This document shows, piece by piece, positions 1-11,100 of a stretch of 64,000 bases of DNA (position 1 is its first letter; each line of letters starts with the position of its first letter). The translations under genes and the position numbers were made by a program. The stretch comes from an uncultured Bacteroidales bacterium (GTDB taxonomy: Bacteria > Bacteroidota > Bacteroidia > Bacteroidales > UBA932): NCBI GenBank assembly GCA_944323245.1, contig CALURT010000007.1, positions 44,294 through 108,293 on the forward strand. The letters are read 5' to 3'. Below the pieces are notes generated by a model that did not search any database, was not told the DNA's origin, and saw only the letters and a program-made list of their open reading frames with translations.

Positions 1-1721
1 GTCTGATGATTCGGCACGGCAGAGACATGCGACCCTGTCACACATGCCGGATAAATCAGGTTCGTGCCATACTGGATCCTGACCCTTGACAAGGCTTCCG
101 TATTGTCGCTGGTCCATACCTCGTTGAAATATTTCAAGGCACCGTATTCGACCCGTCCGCCGCCCGACGAGCAGGCTTGTATGATTACGTCAGGATATTT
201 TTCACGAATCCTGTCCAAGACGGAATAAAAGCCCTGCACATACTCGACCCAAAAATGGGACTGCTTGTCAAGATATTCCGAGCCGAAACTTTCGACATGC
301 CTGTTGGCGTCCCACTTGATATAATCGATGGTAGGAGCCTCCTGCATTACCCTGTCAAACACTCCGAACACAAAATCCTGAACCTCGGGATTCGTAAGGT
401 CGAGCAACCACTGGTTCCTTATCGTGGTGACTGGCCTGCCTTCGGCCTTTACGACCCATTCAGGATGCCTTTCAGCAAGTTCGCTCTTTGGATTGACCAT
501 TTCCGGCTCTATCCATATACCGAACCTGACTCCTTTTTCATGAGCATAGTCTCCCAAATAAGCTATACCCTCAGGAAGTTTCGACCGGTTGACATCCCAG
601 TCTCCGAGGCCCTGCTTGTCGTTGTTACGAGGATATTTGTTCCCGAACCAGCCGTCATCGAGCACAAAGAGTTCCAATCCCATATCCTTGACATCGTCTA
701 TCATGTCCGTAATGGTCTTGGTATCAAAGTCGAAATAAGCGCCTTCCCAGCTGTTCAGCAGCGTCGGACACATCACTGAGGAATCGTACAAGCCGTAATT
801 CCTTGCCCAGTCATGCAGATTCCGGGAAGCCTGTCCCGCCCCGGCGAAACTGTATGTGAAAATCATGTCCGGAGTCACGAAAGTGCGGTCTTTCTCCAAC
901 CTGTACTCAGAAGCATAAGGATTGATACCGGCCAGGATATTGAGCCTGTCGGTCTCGTCTATCTGGAAATTGAGCTTGAAATTGCCGCTCCATGCAAGGG
1001 CCCCGGCAATCACTTCACCGTAATTCTCGTCAAAGGTCTCCGTATTCAGGCTCAACATGAACGACGGGTTTTCGGTATGCGTAGTCCTGACCCCTTTCTT
1101 GCTTTCTATCACTTTGGATCCGTGGGTGAGAAGTTCCCTGTCCACCTGCATTTCCATTGCCCATGCGCCGTAAAAATGGGTGAGGTAATATTTTTCGGCA
1201 ATGACAGGAAGCGATGCCGAATAATAATTGCGCAGCATGACAGGCTTGCGCCCGGTATTGGTTATTTCCGAATGTGCGGTGATGACGTTTTCCTTTTCAT
1301 ACGCAGTATATACCAACGTAACTTCCAATCCTTTCGCATCTGCAAGCATGATTTCCGTCCTCGTGACATTGTCATCGAGACGTTCGGTTATGTGGCTTTT
1401 ATAAAGCAATTCGCAGTTCAAGTCGCCGTCAGGGAACTCCACACTGAGGGCAGCATCATTGAAATAGCGTCCGCCCGAAGCCGGATAGGCAAGCGGATCT
1501 GTCCCGTAGTCGCTTCTTCTGTATGATTTGAAACCCGAAAAACAGTCAGGATCGGATATGTATCCTCCGAAATGCCTGAAAAGAAGCTGCCCTGACTTGT
1601 CCACGGACAATATTATGGACAGGTCATCGGTGTTTACGGAAATCTGTTTTTCCGCAGCCCTTGCCGTCATGAATACCGGCAAGGTCAACAGGATTGAAAT
1701 AAGAATTTTCTTTGCACTCAT
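1..1721 (-). CDS. GH36-family alpha-galactosidase, secreted, C-terminus cut by the window edge
   Basis: Probably removes terminal alpha-linked galactose from oligosaccharides in the periplasm or at the cell surface. The first 573 residues are present. They begin with a signal peptide (MSAKKILISILLTLPVFMTA) and an N-terminal beta-supersandwich-like half. The (beta/alpha)8 catalytic half follows, with IKWDAN (nucleophile Asp at about residue 471), CSSGGGR (from about 517) and WTSDNTEA (acid/base Asp at about 539). These three motifs define GH36. Family members are usually about 700-750 residues, so roughly 150 are missing beyond base 1. The ATG at 1719-1721 is chosen because the signal peptide follows it directly. 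It is the last visible gene of the SusC/SusD locus, 183 bases after the preceding lipoprotein gene. Family assignment is firm; the natural substrate is inferred. Confidence 0.9.
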   Translation of the reverse strand, partial: MSAKKILISILLTLPVFMTARAAEKQISVNTDDLSIILSVDKSGQLLFRHFGGYISDPDCFSGFKSYRRSDYGTDPLAYPASGGRYFNDAALSVEFPDGDLNCELLYKSHITERLDDNVTRTEIMLADAKGLEVTLVYTAYEKENVITAHSEITNTGRKPVMLRNYYSASLPVIAEKYYLTHFYGAWAMEMQVDRELLTHGSKVIESKKGVRTTHTENPSFMLSLNTETFDENYGEVIAGALAWSGNFKLNFQIDETDRLNILAGINPYASEYRLEKDRTFVTPDMIFTYSFAGAGQASRNLHDWARNYGLYDSSVMCPTLLNSWEGAYFDFDTKTITDMIDDVKDMGLELFVLDDGWFGNKYPRNNDKQGLGDWDVNRSKLPEGIAYLGDYAHEKGVRFGIWIEPEMVNPKSELAERHPEWVVKAEGRPVTTIRNQWLLDLTNPEVQDFVFGVFDRVMQEAPTIDYIKWDANRHVESFGSEYLDKQSHFWVEYVQGFYSVLDRIREKYPDVIIQACSSGGGRVEYGALKYFNEVWTSDNTEALSRVRIQYGTNLIYPACVTGSHVSAVPNHQ

Positions 1722-1814
1722 TATCTTGATATTAATAAAAACCGGATGAATATAACGTTCGTCTTCGATTTGCCCCGAAAGTTAGACAAAAACTTTCAGA
1801 GAAAGAAACTATAA

Positions 1815-1871
1815 AGCGACTCAAAAGGAAGAATTCAAAGCATATTGCAGAAATTGCCCTTCTGAGTCGCT
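1815..1871. repeat. Long-loop inverted repeat between the surface lipoprotein and alpha-galactosidase genes
   Basis: AGCGACTCA (1815-1823) is exactly complementary to TGAGTCGCT (1863-1871), with a 39-base loop. A second small hairpin (TTCCGA/TCGGAA, about 1888-1899) lies beside it. No T-run follows on the minus strand, the direction of transcription, so this is not a clear intrinsic terminator. It could stabilise or process the operon mRNA between the two genes. The rest of the 1722-1904 gap shows nothing recognisable. Confidence 0.4.
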
Positions 1872-1904
1872 CTCGTCACTCATTTCCGATGTATCGGAAT
1901 ATTT

Positions 1905-4367
1905 TTACTTCGCTTTGATCATTATGTTGTCGATGAACAACCTGTGACCTCTCGTATACTCTTCACCCTGACTTCCGTTGCCGGCTTCGGCATGGTTGTC
2001 CGGCCAGAATTTGATTCGGGTGTCGGCCGTAGCATTCGGGATTTCCACAGTAAAGGTCTTCAACGCACAAGGAAGAGTGGATGTATCGAACTCTTCGGTG
2101 TACTTGATGATTTCTGTTTCCGTATCTCCTTCCACCTTGTATATGGTCAGTATCGGCCTGTCCGTGGTGGTCTTGTCCTCGTCATTCCACGGGGCATAGT
2201 CGAACGTAAGGACAAGTGTTTTCCCTTCGGCTTCGGCGCCGAGCTCCGGCGTCATCAGATAGTCCTCGAGCTTGTTCCAGTTTCCGAGTTTGACTTTTCC
2301 GAGAACGATATGGACATTGTTTCCTTCCCATCCGGCTAATTTGAATCCGTTATCGATGAGATTCTGATCGAGCCTGTTGAATATGTCGGAAGGATTTCCC
2401 GCTCCCGGAGCCGCTTTCTGATTTGCCGGATCATCCATGGAAACAGGGGAATTGCCCGGATACAGTCCGAAGGCGGTGTTCTGATAGTCAGGTCCCCAGA
2501 TAAATCCGTCGAACCTTTCACAGAGTATGTATCCTGCCGTTTCGGGAGCAGATTTGGTCGTAAACTCAAATGTCATGTATTCCGAATCGGAGTATGCTTC
2601 CTCCTGTGCAAGTGCTTTCACTTTGAAAATGTACGCCGTGGACGGTTTGAGATTTCCGAGGGCGATAGCAGGTTTGTACTGGTTTTTCGCATTCGCAAAA
2701 CTCATTTCAGTAAGGGCATTCAAAGGAACGTCAGGTGAACCGGCTTCCGCCAACTCGAAATGATAGTTGTAATTGGCGCCTTCCACGTCATCCCATCTTA
2801 CCATCATGGTATTGTAAGTGATTTCATCCGCTATCTTCACCGGAGTGGCAAGCGGAGTCTTTACTACCTGCCTCAACTCCACTTCTGCCGTGGCAGCCGG
2901 CGTTCCAGACATGGTGGTGAAAGTCAGAATGGCCTCACGGTCAACATTGCCCGGGCTTGCAGTGACTGTGACAGTTGTTTCTCCGGCCTGTCCTGTAGCC
3001 GGATCTATTGTAACCCAATCTCCTGTGGATTCCGCCGACCATGGAACTGTAGAGTTGACCTTCAGGGTGAATGATTCTCCCGCAGCAGCGAATACAAGTT
3101 CGGACTTGTCCACACCTATCATAGGTGCTGTCGAAGATGCTGGTTTCACGATGATGTTGTCAAGGGCGAATCTCTGGTTTGACGCCAATGATTCCGAAGA
3201 TGCTATTTTGAGCTTGGTGTTTTCGGTGGCTCCGATTATGTTGACGGTCTCCGTGACCCATTTCCCGGATTCACGACCTTCGAGGTTTATCGACGAGCGG
3301 TCCACAGACCCGCCTCCAGTGACGGAAACATAGATTGTAGGACGGTCTTCTTCAAAAGGAATAAGATCGAATTTCACTTCTAAATTGCCGCTTCTGCCCA
3401 ATGCCGGGGTCTCTATCATTCCGTATGCCGAAGAAGATCCGAATTTGGCGACTCCGACAAAGCCGTAAACCTGGGCACCGTTCCATCCGGACAAGGTGTT
3501 CGTGGCTGTCCTGAACGCTTCCGTGAAAGTGGCGAAATAGCTTCCGGTGGAGCTGTTGGCGAAAATAGTCTCCACATCCAACGATGTCGCTCCCTTTTCG
3601 TCCTTTGCCCTGAAACAATATCCTCCGAGGAGGTAATTCGGTCCCCAAATGAAATTGTCGAAACGTTCCACAAGTATCGCATCCGGATCATCCACAGGAG
3701 CACTTGCCGTGGTGATGTCTATTTCGCTCCATTCGGAATCTATCTTGACAGGAGGATTGATCTCACCGTCGCCGTCGCTGTCATATCCGGTGGCAATTCT
3801 CTTGACCCTGAATTTGTATGCCGTAGCCGGCTTGAGCCCGCCGAAAGACATTATCCCCTCGTTTTCAAATTTGCCGCTTTTGGTGTATTTGTTCACGAGC
3901 GTCTGTCCTTCAAGAAGTTCGAACTCGTATGTACCGTCGTTTTCAGGTTCTTCGGTGATTGCCCACTGTACGGTTACCGACGAATGGGTCACTTCCCTTT
4001 CCTTTATCAACGGTGCTTCTATCTGCGGTACTGCAGATTTGTCCCTCACGTTTATAGTCTTTTCCGCAAATCCGACGGAACCGTTATTGTCCGTCACTTT
4101 CAGGGAAACTTTCTTTTCTCCGGAAGTCTTGTAAATCACCGTCTCCTGATATTTGCTTCCCGTGAGGTTGTCCCCGAAATTCCACTCATAGGTAAACGGG
4201 AACTCTCCTCCTTTGACTTCCACTGTAAAAACGGCTTCGGATTCTGTCACCGGCTCTGCAGGTGTAACAGAAAACGATACGGTCAGAGCCTCCGGCTTCA
4301 AGTCATCCTTTTTGCAGGATGCGAATGCCGCAATGACCATTGTTGTCAATAATATAAACTTTCGCAT
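1905..4367 (-). CDS. Surface lipoprotein with PKD, Fn3 and BACON domains (SusE/F-position glycan-binding candidate)
   Basis: An 820-residue lipoprotein with lipobox Cys at residue 18 (AAFASCKKDD). Domains in order: a PKD domain (about 28-108, with YEWNFGD), an Fn3-like domain (about 115-222), a jelly-roll-like module (about 230-408), a BACON domain (about 413-500, with VPWSAESTGDWVTIDPATG), a second Fn3 (about 505-605) and a second jelly-roll-like module (about 612-820). The two modules start with the near-identical strings ERFDNFIWGPNY and ERFDGFIWGPDY, so the Fn3-plus-module unit is duplicated. No catalytic motif is visible. The gene follows the phosphoesterase by 24 bases in the locus. BACON and PKD domains are typical of proteins that bind or display enzymes on glycans at the Bacteroidales surface; the binding role here is inferred from this and from gene order. 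Confidence 0.8.
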   Translation of the reverse strand: MRKFILLTTMVIAAFASCKKDDLKPEALTVSFSVTPAEPVTESEAVFTVEVKGGEFPFTYEWNFGDNLTGSKYQETVIYKTSGEKKVSLKVTDNNGSVGFAEKTINVRDKSAVPQIEAPLIKEREVTHSSVTVQWAITEEPENDGTYEFELLEGQTLVNKYTKSGKFENEGIMSFGGLKPATAYKFRVKRIATGYDSDGDGEINPPVKIDSEWSEIDITTASAPVDDPDAILVERFDNFIWGPNYLLGGYCFRAKDEKGATSLDVETIFANSSTGSYFATFTEAFRTATNTLSGWNGAQVYGFVGVAKFGSSSAYGMIETPALGRSGNLEVKFDLIPFEEDRPTIYVSVTGGGSVDRSSINLEGRESGKWVTETVNIIGATENTKLKIASSESLASNQRFALDNIIVKPASSTAPMIGVDKSELVFAAAGESFTLKVNSTVPWSAESTGDWVTIDPATGQAGETTVTVTASPGNVDREAILTFTTMSGTPAATAEVELRQVVKTPLATPVKIADEITYNTMMVRWDDVEGANYNYHFELAEAGSPDVPLNALTEMSFANAKNQYKPAIALGNLKPSTAYIFKVKALAQEEAYSDSEYMTFEFTTKSAPETAGYILCERFDGFIWGPDYQNTAFGLYPGNSPVSMDDPANQKAAPGAGNPSDIFNRLDQNLIDNGFKLAGWEGNNVHIVLGKVKLGNWNKLEDYLMTPELGAEAEGKTLVLTFDYAPWNDEDKTTTDRPILTIYKVEGDTETEIIKYTEEFDTSTLPCALKTFTVEIPNATADTRIKFWPDNHAEAGNGSQGEEYTRGHRLFIDNIMIKAK

Positions 4368-4391
4368 GATAAAGAATAGATTGAAATTCAG

Positions 4392-6344
4392 TTATTTATA
4401 GTTTTCAATTGAAAATGTTTTCGGCCTCTCCATCGTCTCCGTATAGATATTGCCGAACCTGTCCGTCACCTTTATTACCAAGGTCGTATTCGGTGCAGAG
4501 GCATAAACCCTGAAGAAATGTTCGTTGACCGAAGTCGCAAACACGTCTGTCTTGGATGTCCCGGCCATGCTCTTTCCCGTGTATGCCACAAGATGCAGCG
4601 GGTCCCTCAACGACACTTTCTCTACATTGAGTTTCCTGCCGTTTTCCGTGACTTCCACCTTCCAGTCCGGATCCCAGTTCCATACGTTGATGAACACCGC
4701 ATTGTCGTTGCGCTTCTGCGACCAGTCGTAAGGATTGTCGACGTAGTTGTCTATAAATCCCTGTTTTGCTGATGCCTGCCCCCGACAGTCATCCTCGGTG
4801 ATATGTACTTCGTTGCCGTCATAAGTGCGGAACTGGAAGTCGGTATCCTTTCCTATCCCCTTGTACTGCCATTTGAGTCCGGAGCCGTTCACATCCACAA
4901 TCGTATAACCGCCCGGAGCACCGTCCTGACAGACATGTATGCCGGAATGCTTCCCGCTCCACCACCATGTGGCACATATCGCTCCGGCATTGTGTTCCAG
5001 AATATTGTCATAGAATCCGTCCACTTCCCAATTGTAGACAAGGTGCGTATGTCCCGTGAAAATATGGACATCCTTGAAGTCATCTATGGCGATCATCAGG
5101 TCGTCATAATTCTTCAGCACCTGGCCTCCGGTCTTGCTGTGGATTTGGGAATGGGTGGCCAAAACCAACGTAGAGGACTTGTCCACATGGGCAAGATCCT
5201 GCTTGAGCCATGCTATCTGCTCGGAAGTCAGCCTTACATTATATTCGGTGTCTTCTCCCGTGCCGTCGTTCATGCACTCTATGTCATCGAGTACCACGTA
5301 ATGGATTTGCCCGATGTTGAACGAGTAATATGTCGGACCAAGGTATTTCCTGTATTCCATCGACGTGGCATAATCCCCTGCAGGATAATTCCCCGCATAG
5401 CCGAATTCGTGGTCATGGTTGCCGATCGTATGGTAAATCGGAAGGCCCGGGACCTTTTCGATCTGTTCCAGATATTCATGGAATGCGAAATGGTTGGCAT
5501 ACCAGAACGTATCCCATGTCATATCCCCAAGGGTAAGGCCGTACACCGGCACATCCGTTCCTGCCACCACCTGACTGATGTCTGCGATGAAATCCTGGAA
5601 CTGTTCCACGTCATTGTTCGTCCTGTTTGCAAGATGCATGTCACCCAATACCAATATCCTGTGGTTGTCCTGCCCCGGCTCTTCCTCGAGTTCGAAATCC
5701 TGCTGCTCCGGATATGATTCGGAGCCGACAAGAGTCTTGAAAAACTGCGGTACTACACCTTCCACCGGCACTTTGTATCCCGACGGTACTGAGATGAACA
5801 CGCAGTCGCCCTGGCGTTTTTCCGAATACAGCCAGTACATGCCGTATTTGTTGGTAACGGTAACCTCTATACCGTTGCTCACGACAACTCCTTCCAAAGG
5901 TTCGTCACCACAGCGTACAATACCCTTGACATTCTTTCCCTCCAAATCGGGAATTTCGTCCCCGGTGATTATAGCGATATGGACAGATGCCAATTTCACG
6001 GTTTCTTCCCCTCTTTTCAAATGTATGTCGTAGTCTCCTGTCTGCAAACCGTCCGGTATGGTGAATGAAAACTCCGTTTCACCCGATATTGCGACCGGGG
6101 TCCCGAAGCTGCCGTCAGCCCCGTCAATCAGGAGAACGTCCCCTACAAGAATACCTTTCGCCGTGAACGTTACTGCATCGCCGGGCTTGCCCACGATGTT
6201 CTCCGGAATGGAAACATCCGTGATTTTCAAACCGTTAGCAGGGATTTCGACTTCGCTGCCGTTGTCGTTTTCCTCTCCGTTCTCAGGAGCGGTGCAGCAA
6301 ACCAAAAACAAGGGAAACAAAAGACAAATCAATCTGTATTTCAT
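4392..6344 (-). CDS. Calcineurin-like metallophosphoesterase lipoprotein with N- and C-terminal accessory domains
   Basis: A 650-residue lipoprotein (lipobox FLVCC, Cys 16 or 17). An Ig-like region (about 35-125) and a carboxypeptidase-regulatory-like region (about 138-215, like the MetallophosN domain) precede the catalytic domain. All metal-ligand motifs are intact: GDMH (about 234-237), GDMTWD (from about 273), GNHD (308-311), THSQ (from about 397) and GHTH (431-434). The last 180 residues fit the MetallophosC domain seen in Bacteroidales homologues. It should hydrolyse a phosphomonoester or phosphodiester outside the cytoplasm. It is the third gene of the SusC/SusD locus, 15 bases after susD, which suggests that the imported glycan or its carrier has a phosphate group. 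The substrate cannot be read from the sequence. Confidence 0.87.
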   Translation of the reverse strand: MKYRLICLLFPLFLVCCTAPENGEENDNGSEVEIPANGLKITDVSIPENIVGKPGDAVTFTAKGILVGDVLLIDGADGSFGTPVAISGETEFSFTIPDGLQTGDYDIHLKRGEETVKLASVHIAIITGDEIPDLEGKNVKGIVRCGDEPLEGVVVSNGIEVTVTNKYGMYWLYSEKRQGDCVFISVPSGYKVPVEGVVPQFFKTLVGSESYPEQQDFELEEEPGQDNHRILVLGDMHLANRTNNDVEQFQDFIADISQVVAGTDVPVYGLTLGDMTWDTFWYANHFAFHEYLEQIEKVPGLPIYHTIGNHDHEFGYAGNYPAGDYATSMEYRKYLGPTYYSFNIGQIHYVVLDDIECMNDGTGEDTEYNVRLTSEQIAWLKQDLAHVDKSSTLVLATHSQIHSKTGGQVLKNYDDLMIAIDDFKDVHIFTGHTHLVYNWEVDGFYDNILEHNAGAICATWWWSGKHSGIHVCQDGAPGGYTIVDVNGSGLKWQYKGIGKDTDFQFRTYDGNEVHITEDDCRGQASAKQGFIDNYVDNPYDWSQKRNDNAVFINVWNWDPDWKVEVTENGRKLNVEKVSLRDPLHLVAYTGKSMAGTSKTDVFATSVNEHFFRVYASAPNTTLVIKVTDRFGNIYTETMERPKTFSIENYK

Positions 6345-6359
6345 AACCGGTTCAGATTT

Positions 6360-8081
6360 TTAATATCCAGGATTCTGCACAAGAGCAGGATTCGTTTCCA
6401 ATTCCGACTGCAGGAGAGGGAACAACAGCCTTTTCTTGTCAAACGTAGTCGGCCTCACTTCCACGAGCCTGTCCGCTTCGGATGCATTCGGATTAATTTC
6501 AGCCCTCATGTCCCTGTCTACAGAAGGGTCCATGTTCACCGTACCGCAGTAACGATAGACATTCCTTGTCAGAGCGGTTTCCGCAACTTTCTTTCCTGTC
6601 TTGTTTCCGGAAGCGTCATATTCGTCCCACCTTATGATGTCCTCATATCTGAAACCTTCTCCCGCAAGTTCGATAGTCCTTTCCCGTCTTACAAGTTCCC
6701 TTACCTCATTCTGAGTTGAATATCTTGAACGGTCGACCTTGATATGGCCTCTTGTCGTCCTGATCTCGTCTATTATGTCAAGTGCTTTGGAGAGGTCGCG
6801 GTTTGTTTCCGATTCGACATAGGCCTCGGCCAAGGAAAGAAGGACTTCCGCGTAACGGAAAATAATCGGGCACACGCTGTCGTCACGCATTCCTGCTATG
6901 TACTGTGCCGGACCCGGCCATGCATATTTCGCGAAAAGCATACCCGTATGGGAGGAATTGGTGGCATTCAGATAATAGTCCTTGTTGGCCGAACCGTTGA
7001 TTTCCCTGTCTAACATGTTGAAGATGCGGTCACCTCCTTCCAACGGCTTTTCCCATTCCATTCCCGAATATATGATGGTCTGTGCCAACCTCGGATCCCT
7101 GTTGGCAAAAGGATGTTCAGGATCATATCCGGAATCGGAATCGGTAATAAGTTTGCCGTCTTTCATTTCAAACATTTCGACAAGATAAGTCGTAGGCACG
7201 AACGAGGCCCAGCCGCCGTCGGCATTGTTGAAGAAACGGATGGCGTCCCCGTATTTGGCAATGGTCTGTATGTGCTGGTAGGAAACGATGATTTCCTTGG
7301 AATCCTGCCCTTCCATCGAGAACATCTTCAGGAAATCCTTTTCCAGTTCATACTGGTGTTCGTCGAAATTCCTCAGCCGTTCGGCATATTCTATGACCTT
7401 GTCGTAATTTCCCCAATAGAGGTTGAAGCGGACAAGCATCGCAAGGACGGCACCGGTGGTGATCCTTCCCGGAATATTGTAGTTGTCCGTACTTATCTTG
7501 CCGGAGGCCGCCCATTCGAGGTCTTCAAGGGCGAAGGCCCTGATTTCCTCTGCCGGGACACGGGGCAGTTTTGCGTCCTCGTCCGTATCCGGTACGAAAT
7601 TCATCTTCACGGCATCTCCGTACCAGTTGGTAATCAACGCATGGCTATAGCCGCGGATCGCCCTTGCCTGTCCGAGGATGTCGTTCTTCTGTTCTTCCGT
7701 AATCTGGTCTGCAGGTACGCGGTCTATGTTGGAAATGACATAGTTGCAGCGGCGTATCGTCTCGTACTGTTTCCATTTGTTCGGTGCGGCCACAGGCGAA
7801 AGACTGCCTTTTGCCACATCGTTCACATTGCTGGTATTGGTGAAATTGTACGCTATGTCAGAGTAGGCTTCCTCATAGAAAATCGTCTTGCTGCCGTTGT
7901 CGTTCGCACACCACCAGTTGTAGCAGGCGGTAAGCGCCGAATACGCATCGTCGGCGTTGTTCCAGAACAGCTTGTCGTTCAGGCCGTCCTTCGGCGCAAG
8001 GTCGAAAAAGCCTTCGCACGAACTCAGGGACAATGCACAGATGACAAGTGTGCTTTTTATTGAAAATCCTGTTGTTTTCAT
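6360..8081 (-). CDS. SusD/RagB-family nutrient-binding outer-membrane lipoprotein
   Basis: A 573-residue lipoprotein (lipobox LSLSSC, Cys 22) that forms the surface lid over its SusC partner and captures the glycan. Typical SusD features are visible: the N-terminal FFDLAPKDG, YSALTACYNWW and IRRCNYVISNIDRVP segments of the TPR-like helices, and the C-terminal RYAEVLLSLAEAYVE and RRERTIELAGEGFRYEDIIRWD motifs. The length is normal for the family. It starts 28 bases after the susC stop and is followed 15 bases later by the phosphoesterase gene, so one transcript is likely. The ligand is unknown; the nearby GH36 enzyme hints at an alpha-galactoside. Confidence 0.95.
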   Translation of the reverse strand: MKTTGFSIKSTLVICALSLSSCEGFFDLAPKDGLNDKLFWNNADDAYSALTACYNWWCANDNGSKTIFYEEAYSDIAYNFTNTSNVNDVAKGSLSPVAAPNKWKQYETIRRCNYVISNIDRVPADQITEEQKNDILGQARAIRGYSHALITNWYGDAVKMNFVPDTDEDAKLPRVPAEEIRAFALEDLEWAASGKISTDNYNIPGRITTGAVLAMLVRFNLYWGNYDKVIEYAERLRNFDEHQYELEKDFLKMFSMEGQDSKEIIVSYQHIQTIAKYGDAIRFFNNADGGWASFVPTTYLVEMFEMKDGKLITDSDSGYDPEHPFANRDPRLAQTIIYSGMEWEKPLEGGDRIFNMLDREINGSANKDYYLNATNSSHTGMLFAKYAWPGPAQYIAGMRDDSVCPIIFRYAEVLLSLAEAYVESETNRDLSKALDIIDEIRTTRGHIKVDRSRYSTQNEVRELVRRERTIELAGEGFRYEDIIRWDEYDASGNKTGKKVAETALTRNVYRYCGTVNMDPSVDRDMRAEINPNASEADRLVEVRPTTFDKKRLLFPLLQSELETNPALVQNPGY

Positions 8082-8109
8082 TGTATTTCCTTGTTGTTTA
8101 TGGTTTTCC

Positions 8110-11100
8110 TCAGAATGTAATGTTAAGGCCTATCGAATGGCTCACGCTGCTTGGATAATAGTTCATCTGTCCTGAAGGGACTTCCGGATCTATATTGAAC
8201 GGGAGGGAGTCGAACGTGTAGAGGTTTTCTCCCGCATAGTAAATCTGTATTCTGTCCAACCCTATCTTGGATGTGAGTTTTTCCGGTATGGTATAGGAGA
8301 AATTGACAGACTTTATCCTCAGATAACTTGTATCCATGCACCAGAAATCCGTACGGACCCTGTTCGGATTGTTGATGGAATCGTCGTTTTTCATATAGGC
8401 CCTCGGCCAAGTTGCATTCGGGTTGTCCGGAGTCCATGAGTCGAGCCATACCGTACTCGGATGAGACGAATCCCCTCCGAAAAAGCCGGGCACCTCTTCA
8501 TTGAAGTACCTGTTGACATTAGCTGCACCCTGGAAGAAAACGGACAGGTCGAATCCTTTCCATCCGACATTCAGTCCGAGTGCGAATGTATGTACCGGAT
8601 AATTGGAGCCGTTGACCACCCTGTCGTCAGGAGTAAGCTTGCCGTCCTTGTTGGTATCGACGATGATAAGGTCACCTCCTTTAAATGGAACGCCGAATGG
8701 GTTTCCGTAAATGGCCTCGTATTCGGCCGCCTGCTCGTCACTCTTGAAAATACCTGCTGTCTTGTAGACATAGAACGAACCGTATGCCTCGCCTATTCTC
8801 TTGATTCCGTAACCGCTGACAATCTCGTTCACGCCCGAGAGTTCGAGGATTTCGTTCTTGTTGTAGGCATAATTGGCGTTGGCTCCCAAACGCAGGCCGT
8901 TCATGAAGATATGGTTCCAAGAAAAGTTGAATTCCGCTCCCCTGTTCACCATCGAACCCACGTTGTTTTGGAACGAGCCCGATATACCGAACGTCCACGG
9001 CGCCTCGACTTCCATAATGATGTCGGTCGTCAGCCTGTTGTACAAGTCCGCCGAAAATGTGAAATCATTCAGGAAAGTCACGTCGAGTCCTATTCCGTAT
9101 GTGGTCGATTTTTCCCATGTGATGGATTCCACCTTATGATCAACTACTGTTATTCCCTGATGCAGTTCGCCTGCGAAAGGATAATTCTTGTCAAGTGACA
9201 GGGCCGGAATGCTCGGATAATATTCATCGTCGATTGCATTTTGATTGCCGAGCATACCCCACGATGCCCTCAGTTTGATGTTTTGGACATAAGGCTTTAC
9301 TGATGCCATCCACGGCTCTTCCGTGATTCTCCAGCCTGCCGATACGGAAGGGAAATAGCCCCAACGGTAATCCTTGGCGAAACGCGAAGAAGCGTCGGAA
9401 CGGAAATTGACTTCAAAGAGGTATTTCCCCTTGTAGTCGTAGTTAAGTCGTCCAAAATATGACATCAACGCCAGATCCCTTGTGTATCCGCTGTTTGTCT
9501 GCGTCGAAGCGTCTCCGGCATTCATGTCAGTAAGGTCGGTATTGATAAAGCCCTGCCTCTTGGTCTCCATGGCCCAATAATCATAACGCTCGACGTTGTA
9601 TCCGAACATGGCCTTGAAATGATGTGCTTCGTTGAAGGTCTTCTCATAGTTCAGGAATATGTCAAGCATCTTTCTCGACCATGTGCTCATGCCTTCCCTG
9701 TTGGACGTAGGTCCCTGATAGAATCCGTCACCGTAATCCACCTCCTTGCGGTAGTCTTTCGTGGTAGAATGGTTACGTACAAAAGAGCCTTGCACCGTCA
9801 ATTTCAAATCCTTGATAATCTCGTAATCCAATGACGCAATCCCGGAAAAGTTACGCTTCGTGTATGTGGTCGTGGTGTTTGCATCCAACCATGCCAACGG
9901 GTTGCCGTCTCCGTCATGACCGTATGTCCCGTCGGTGCGCTTGCCCGGAATCCATGGCGCCAACTTGTTGGACATGAGAATGAGCATGTCCATCCCTCCT
10001 CTTGTGGATGCGTTGGGACGGGTATAGGAGTTGTCTATATATGACATGTTGACGTGCATGCTGAACTTGTCCGACAGTTTCACGTCAAGATTTGTCCTGA
10101 TATTGAACTGGTCGCGTGTCGATCTCTTGAGAGTTCCCTGCTGGTCAAGGTAACCGCCGGAAACCATGTATTTTACATTCTGTGTTCCTCCGGAAACTGT
10201 GATATTGTGCTTGTGCGAGATTCCGGTCTGCCAGACAAGGTTCTCATAATCCATGTCAGGATGGGTGTCCGGACTTGTCCCGTTTCTGAAAAGCTCGATA
10301 TCTTCGGCATCGAATCTCGGTGTCGTTCCAGCCCTTGTCTCCATATCGGAAAGCATTCTTGCATAGTCATACGAAGAAAGGCGGTCTATGATCGTTGTCG
10401 GAGAGGAAAAATTCACGTTACCGCTATACGAAACCTTCGGCTTGCCTTCCTGGCCTCTCTTCGTAGTGATGAGAATCACACCGTTGGAAGCCTTGGAACC
10501 GTAAATGGCAGCCGATGAAGCATCCTTCAATATGGAAATACTTTCTATTTCATTAGGGTCCAGCATATTTATGGTACCCGTCTCGATACCGTCCACAAGA
10601 ATATACGGAGATGCCGAGTTCATCGTTCCCACGCCCCTTATGCGGATAGTCGCCCCGTCATCTCCCGGCGTGCCTGCCCCTTGAGTGACCATAAGGCCCG
10701 GTGTCAGACCCTGGAGCATCGATGAAAGGTTCGTAGAGGGCCTGTCGATGATTTCGGAACCTGTAACTGTAGCCACGGCTCCGGTAAGATTGATCTTTTT
10801 CTGTGAGCCGTATCCGACGATAACCGTTTCTTCAAGAAGATTGGAATCGATTTGCATCGTAAGGTTTATCACACTGTTCCCGCCTACCGGCATCGTCTCT
10901 GTCCTGAATCCTATGGAAACGAACTCAAGTATATCTCCCGGAGAGACACCTTCCAAAACATATTTTCCGTTTTCGTCGGTCATCGTACCTGTCGTCGTGC
11001 CCTTAACCAAAACGGCGGCACCCACAAGAGGAACTCCATAAGAATCCATTATCACCCCGGAAACCGTATTCGCACTGTCAGACCGTTCCCGTTCCGTGTC

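Noticed and set aside
1863..1904. Intrinsic terminator splitting the alpha-galactosidase from the rest of the locus
   Set aside because: The hairpins there have no T-run in the direction of transcription (minus strand).
4803..5717. 304-residue plus-strand frame across the phosphoesterase gene
   Set aside because: Shadow of an intact metallophosphoesterase with all motifs; no independent start signals.
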